This document shows, piece by piece, positions 4,047 through 6,391 of a stretch of 6,391 nucleotides of DNA; position 1 is the first letter of the stretch, and every line of letters starts with the position of its first letter. The translations under genes and the position numbers were made by a program. The DNA comes from Pseudomonadota bacterium (GTDB taxonomy: Bacteria > Pseudomonadota > Alphaproteobacteria > Rhizobiales > Xanthobacteraceae). The notes beneath the pieces were generated by a model that was not told the DNA's origin, ran no database searches, and worked only from the letters and a program-made list of their open reading frames with translations. Where the stretch lies: contig JAEWBL010000118.1 in NCBI GenBank assembly GCA_023391175.1, positions 1 through 6,391 of the forward strand, given 5' to 3'.

Positions 4047-5435
4047 ATGGAGCTCAGGCTCTACAACACGCTGACCCGCTCGAAGGACCTCCTGCGTCCG
4101 CTCGATCCCTTGAACGTGCGCATGTATGTGTGCGGGCCGACGGTCTACGACCACGCCCATATCGGCAATGCGCGCCCGGTCATCGTCTTCGACGTGCTCT
4201 TCCGCCTGCTGCGGCGCCTCTATGGCGAAAGCCATGTCAAATACGTCCGCAACATCACGGACGTGGACGACAAGATCAACGCCCGCGCCGCCGACCGCTC
4301 CATCTCCATCCGCGACCTGACGGAGGAGACCTACCGCTGGTTCCGCGAGGACACGGCGGCGCTGAACTGCCTGCCGCCCACCGTGGAGCCGCGCGCCACC
4401 GAGCATATCGAGGAGATGCGCGTGCTCATCGAGCGGCTCGTCGCCTCGGGCCACGCCTATGTGGCGGAGGAGCACGTGCTGTTCCACGTGCCCTCCATGC
4501 CGGACTACGGCCGCCTCTCCCGCCGCTCGCTGGACGAGATGATGGCCGGCGCCCGCGTGGACGTCGCCCCCTACAAGCGCGACGCCATGGACTTCGTCCT
4601 GTGGAAGCCGAGCGCCGAGGGCGTGCCCGGCTGGCCCTCGCCCTGCGGGATCGCCACCCCCGGCCGCCCCGGCTGGCACATCGAGTGCTCGGCCATGAGC
4701 TGGAAGCATCTGGGCGAGACCTTCGACATCCACGGCGGCGGCATCGACCTCGTTTTCCCGCACCACGAGAACGAGATCGCCCAGTCACGCTGCGCCTTCC
4801 ATTCGGGGGTGATGGCGCAGACCTGGATGCACAACGGCTTCCTGATGCTGGAAGGCGAGAAGATGTCGAAGTCCCTCGGCAACTTCGTCACCATCCGCGA
4901 GCTTCTGGACGAGTGGCCCGGCGAGGTGCTGCGCCTCGCCATGCTGTCCACCCACTACCGCCAGCCCATCAACTGGACCCGCCAGGGCCTCGGCTTCGCC
5001 GCCAAGACGCTGGACAAGTGGTATCGCGTTATCGGCGACGTGGAGGCGGAGACGGGCGAAGGCAACCCGTTCGAGACCGAGATCGCCGACCGCCTCGCCG
5101 ACGACCTGAACACGCCCTCCGTCATCGCCCACCTGCACCACCTCGCCGAGGTGGCCGAGCATGAGGATACGTCCTCCGCTTTGCGTCGCCGCTTCAAGGG
5201 CGCGGCCAATCTCCTCGGCCTTCTGGGCGACACCGAAAGCGGGTGGCGCGCACGGCAGAAGGAGGCCATTGCGCTGGATGAAGGGGTCATCTCCGGCCTC
5301 ATCGCCGAGCGGCTCGCCGCCCGCAAGGCGAAGGACTTCAAGCGCGCCGACCAGATCCGCGAGGAGCTGGCCGCCAAGGGCATCGTGCTGATGGACAACA
5401 AGGACGGGACCACCAGTTGGGAGGTGTCGCGATGA
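4047..5435 (+). CDS. cysS: Cysteinyl-tRNA synthetase
   Basis: Class I aminoacyl-tRNA synthetase: activates cysteine with ATP and charges tRNA-Cys in the cytoplasm. Seen: 462 residues, the normal length. [18 protein letters not shown] (27-44) holds the first zinc cysteine C29 and HIGN, the CysRS form of the HIGH motif. [13 protein letters not shown] (69-81) and DFVLWKPS (182-189) are typical, then [15 protein letters not shown] (209-223) and [19 protein letters not shown] (229-247). Zinc ligands corresponding to E. coli C28, C209, H234 and E238 are C29, C214, H239 and E243. The ATP-binding KMSKS is at 272-276. The C-terminal helical anticodon-binding region ends with [18 protein letters not shown], the usual CysRS tail. 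Nothing is missing. It heads a run of three overlapping plus-strand genes; its stop overlaps the next ATG by 4 bases. A structured leader and two candidate small ORFs precede it. Confidence 0.98.
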   Translation: MELRLYNTLTRSKDLLRPLDPLNVRMYVCGPTVYDHAHIGNARPVIVFDVLFRLLRRLYGESHVKYVRNITDVDDKINARAADRSISIRDLTEETYRWFREDTAALNCLPPTVEPRATEHIEEMRVLIERLVASGHAYVAEEHVLFHVPSMPDYGRLSRRSLDEMMAGARVDVAPYKRDAMDFVLWKPSAEGVPGWPSPCGIATPGRPGWHIECSAMSWKHLGETFDIHGGGIDLVFPHHENEIAQSRCAFHSGVMAQTWMHNGFLMLEGEKMSKSLGNFVTIRELLDEWPGEVLRLAMLSTHYRQPINWTRQGLGFAAKTLDKWYRVIGDVEAETGEGNPFETEIADRLADDLNTPSVIAHLHHLAEVAEHEDTSSALRRRFKGAANLLGLLGDTESGWRARQKEAIALDEGVISGLIAERLAARKAKDFKRADQIREELAAKGIVLMDNKDGTTSWEVSR

Positions 5436-5929
5436 GCGCCATCGCTTTGCGCCCCTACCTCCCCGCCGATGCGCCGGCGCTGGCCGACCTGTTCCGCGCC
5501 TCCATCGCCGAACTGACCGGCGATGATTACGACAGCGAGCAGCAGGACGCCTGGGCCGCCAAGGCCGACGACGCGGAGGCCTTCGCCGCGCGCCTCGCCG
5601 CGAGCCTCACCCTCGTCGCCCTGCGCGGCAAGGCGGTGGCGGGCTTCGTCTCGCTGAAGGACAACGCCCACATCGACATGCTCTACGTGGCGCCGGACGC
5701 CGCCGGCACCGGCGTCGCCAAGACCCTGTGCGATGCCGCCGAGACGCTGGCCAAGGCGCGCGGCACCCGCAAGCTCACCGTGGACGCCAGCGACACCGCC
5801 CTCGGCTTCTTCCAGAAGCGCGGCTACGAACCCCAGCGCCGCAACATGGTGCCGCTGGCCGACACCTGGCTCGCCAACACGGCGATGACGAAGACCCTGG
5901 GGGAGGACGATGCCGGCCCCCGGCACTGA
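5432..5929 (+). CDS. GNAT family N-acetyltransferase
   Basis: Putative acetyl-CoA-dependent acetyltransferase, substrate unknown. Seen: 165 residues, usual for a single GNAT domain. [21 protein letters not shown] (5-25) is the standard N-terminal strand-helix; [17 protein letters not shown] (61-77) the central strands; [20 protein letters not shown] (80-99) is motif A, the pyrophosphate-binding loop. [20 protein letters not shown] (114-133) is motif B with the usual FF..RG(Y/F) turn. Motif A normally reads (Q/R)xxGx(G/A); here the first position is Ala (AAGTGV), a mild deviation that need not abolish CoA binding. The start ATG overlaps the cysS stop (ATGA), with GGGAGG seven bases upstream inside cysS, so translation is probably coupled. 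It resembles small GNATs of the YafP type; a role in tRNA or protein modification cannot be read from linkage to cysS alone. Confidence 0.92.
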   Translation: MSAIALRPYLPADAPALADLFRASIAELTGDDYDSEQQDAWAAKADDAEAFAARLAASLTLVALRGKAVAGFVSLKDNAHIDMLYVAPDAAGTGVAKTLCDAAETLAKARGTRKLTVDASDTALGFFQKRGYEPQRRNMVPLADTWLANTAMTKTLGEDDAGPRH

Positions 5930-6391
5930 GCCTCCCGCTTCGGCAAAGCAAGCGCGCGCCCGTGCGCTGCGGGAGACGATGACCGATGCCGAGCGCAAGC
6001 TCTGGCAAGTGCTGCGCGACCGTCGGCTGGAGGGCGCGAAGTTCCGCCGGCAGGTGCCGGTGGGGCCTTATGTGGCGGACTTCCTTTGCTTCCAGCATCG
6101 GCTGGTGGTGGAAGCGGATGGCGGCCAGCATGTGGAATCGGCGCGCGACGCGGTGCGCGATGCCTATTTCGCGGCCAACGGCTTCCGCGTGCTGCGGTTC
6201 TGGAACAACGACATCCTCCTGCGGACGCAGTCCGTGCTGGAGGCGATTTATCAGGCGGTGAAAGCCACCCCTCACCCCCAGCCCCTCTCCCGCAAGGGGA
6301 GAGGGGAGGCAAGCGGGGACGCCCTCTCCCGCAAGGGGAGAGGGGAGGCAAGCGGGGACGCCCTCTCCCGCAAGGGGAGAGGGGAGGCAAG
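5910..6391 (+). CDS. DUF559 domain protein (PD-(D/E)XK/Vsr-like), 3' end open past window
   Basis: Seen: frame open from ATG 5910 to the window edge, 160 codons with no stop. Residues about 14-117 are a full DUF559 domain: ARARALRETMTDAERKLWQVLR (15-36), RRLEGAKFRRQVPVGPYVADF (38-58), RLVVEADGGQH (64-74), then RDAYFAANGFRVLRFWNNDIL (83-103) and a final helix. Known: DUF559 proteins share the fold of Vsr and other PD-(D/E)XK nucleases; D57 and E68/D70 would be the metal-site acidic residues. Activity is unproven in most members. Normal proteins end soon after this helix. Here the sequence continues as PHPQPL and then repeats of SRKGRGEASGDAL, encoded by a 39-bp tandem REP-like array. The ATG overlaps the GNAT gene by 20 bases; GGAGG sits only 3 bases before it, and ATG 5979 is an alternative but would cut conserved sequence. 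The last gene of the cysS run. Confidence 0.85.
   Translation, partial: MPAPGTEPPASAKQARARALRETMTDAERKLWQVLRDRRLEGAKFRRQVPVGPYVADFLCFQHRLVVEADGGQHVESARDAVRDAYFAANGFRVLRFWNNDILLRTQSVLEAIYQAVKATPHPQPLSRKGRGEASGDALSRKGRGEASGDALSRKGRGEA
6267..6391. repeat. REP-like palindrome amplified as a perfect 39-bp tandem repeat
   Basis: Units at 6283-6321, 6322-6360 and 6361-6391 (31 of 39 bases, cut by the window edge) are identical wherever they overlap. Each begins CCCTCTCCCGCAAG and contains a 9-bp inverted repeat, CCCTCTCCC against GGGAGAGGG, with a 5-base loop GCAAG, then a spacer ending GCAAGCGGGGACG. The first unit is preceded by ACCCCTCACCCCCAGCC (6267-6283). That lead-in plus CCCTCTCCC and its complement resembles a palindromic element I know as widely dispersed in GC-rich proteobacterial genomes. 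The 39-bp period is 13 codons, so the array stays in frame with the DUF559 gene. Confidence 0.9.

Noticed and set aside
3786..4766. A 326-codon minus-strand open frame across the cysS leader and cysS
   Set aside because: The product is composition-driven (His, Val, Ala, Arg, Gly rich) and lies antisense to conserved cysS codons. No family features were seen.
4955..5998. A 347-codon minus-strand open frame antisense to cysS, GNAT and DUF559
   Set aside because: It covers three conserved plus-strand domains and has shadow-type composition.
5824..6390. Minus-strand open frame through the tandem repeats with PPLSPCGRGRPRL repeats
   Set aside because: It is open because a palindromic repeat of 39 bp has no stops in several frames. 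Its remaining part is antisense to DUF559 and GNAT and has no domain.
6283..6391. Possible CRISPR array
   Set aside because: The 39-bp units are head to tail with no distinct spacers between them, and each unit is itself a hairpin; no cas gene is present.

Overview
The window looks like chromosomal DNA from a GC-rich alphaproteobacterium, probably of the order Hyphomicrobiales. A Xanthobacteraceae-like host (Xanthobacter, Azorhizobium or Ancylobacter type) is my best guess. The grounds are the codon usage, a Tat-exported TRAP binding protein, a CreA-family protein, a probable DUF2865 protein and the style of the dispersed palindromic repeat at the right end. The genus is an inference from general resemblance, not from a search.

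Left part (1-3648). Five genes in a row all encode exported proteins: the N-terminal part of a small secreted protein, probably DUF2865 (minus strand, runs off the left edge); a Tat-exported DctP/TakP-like TRAP solute-binding protein (minus); a CreA-family periplasmic protein (plus); a Tat-exported beta-class carbonic anhydrase (minus); and a 105-residue secreted protein with six cysteines (minus). dctP and creA are divergent and share a 214-base intergenic region. creA and the carbonic anhydrase gene converge on a strong hairpin whose T-rich side serves the carbonic anhydrase. The TRAP protein has no DctQ or DctM permease gene beside it here.

Middle (3649-4046). A 398-base gap separates the minus-strand six-cysteine gene from cysS. 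It holds a 9-bp direct repeat, two tiny reading frames overlapping at ATGA (20 and 17 codons; the first has a good Shine-Dalgarno, the second is very hydrophobic with two Cys codons), and two back-to-back hairpins ending just before the cysS Shine-Dalgarno. This is a speculative but testable leader region for a cysteinyl-tRNA synthetase gene.

Right part (4047-6391). Three tightly packed plus-strand genes form an apparent operon: cysS (complete, all hallmark motifs), a GNAT acetyltransferase overlapping it by 4 bases, and a DUF559 (PD-(D/E)XK/Vsr-like) gene overlapping the acetyltransferase by 20 bases. The DUF559 frame stays open into a perfect 39-bp tandem repeat whose unit is a REP-like hairpin. 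Since 39 bp is 13 codons, the repeat is translated as an in-frame 13-residue repeat and the gene is still open at the window edge.

The genes are mostly ordinary housekeeping and envelope functions. The items most worth a second look are the translated tandem palindrome at the end of the DUF559 gene and the leader-like region before cysS. I saw no tRNA, rRNA, CRISPR array, insertion sequence or phage gene.
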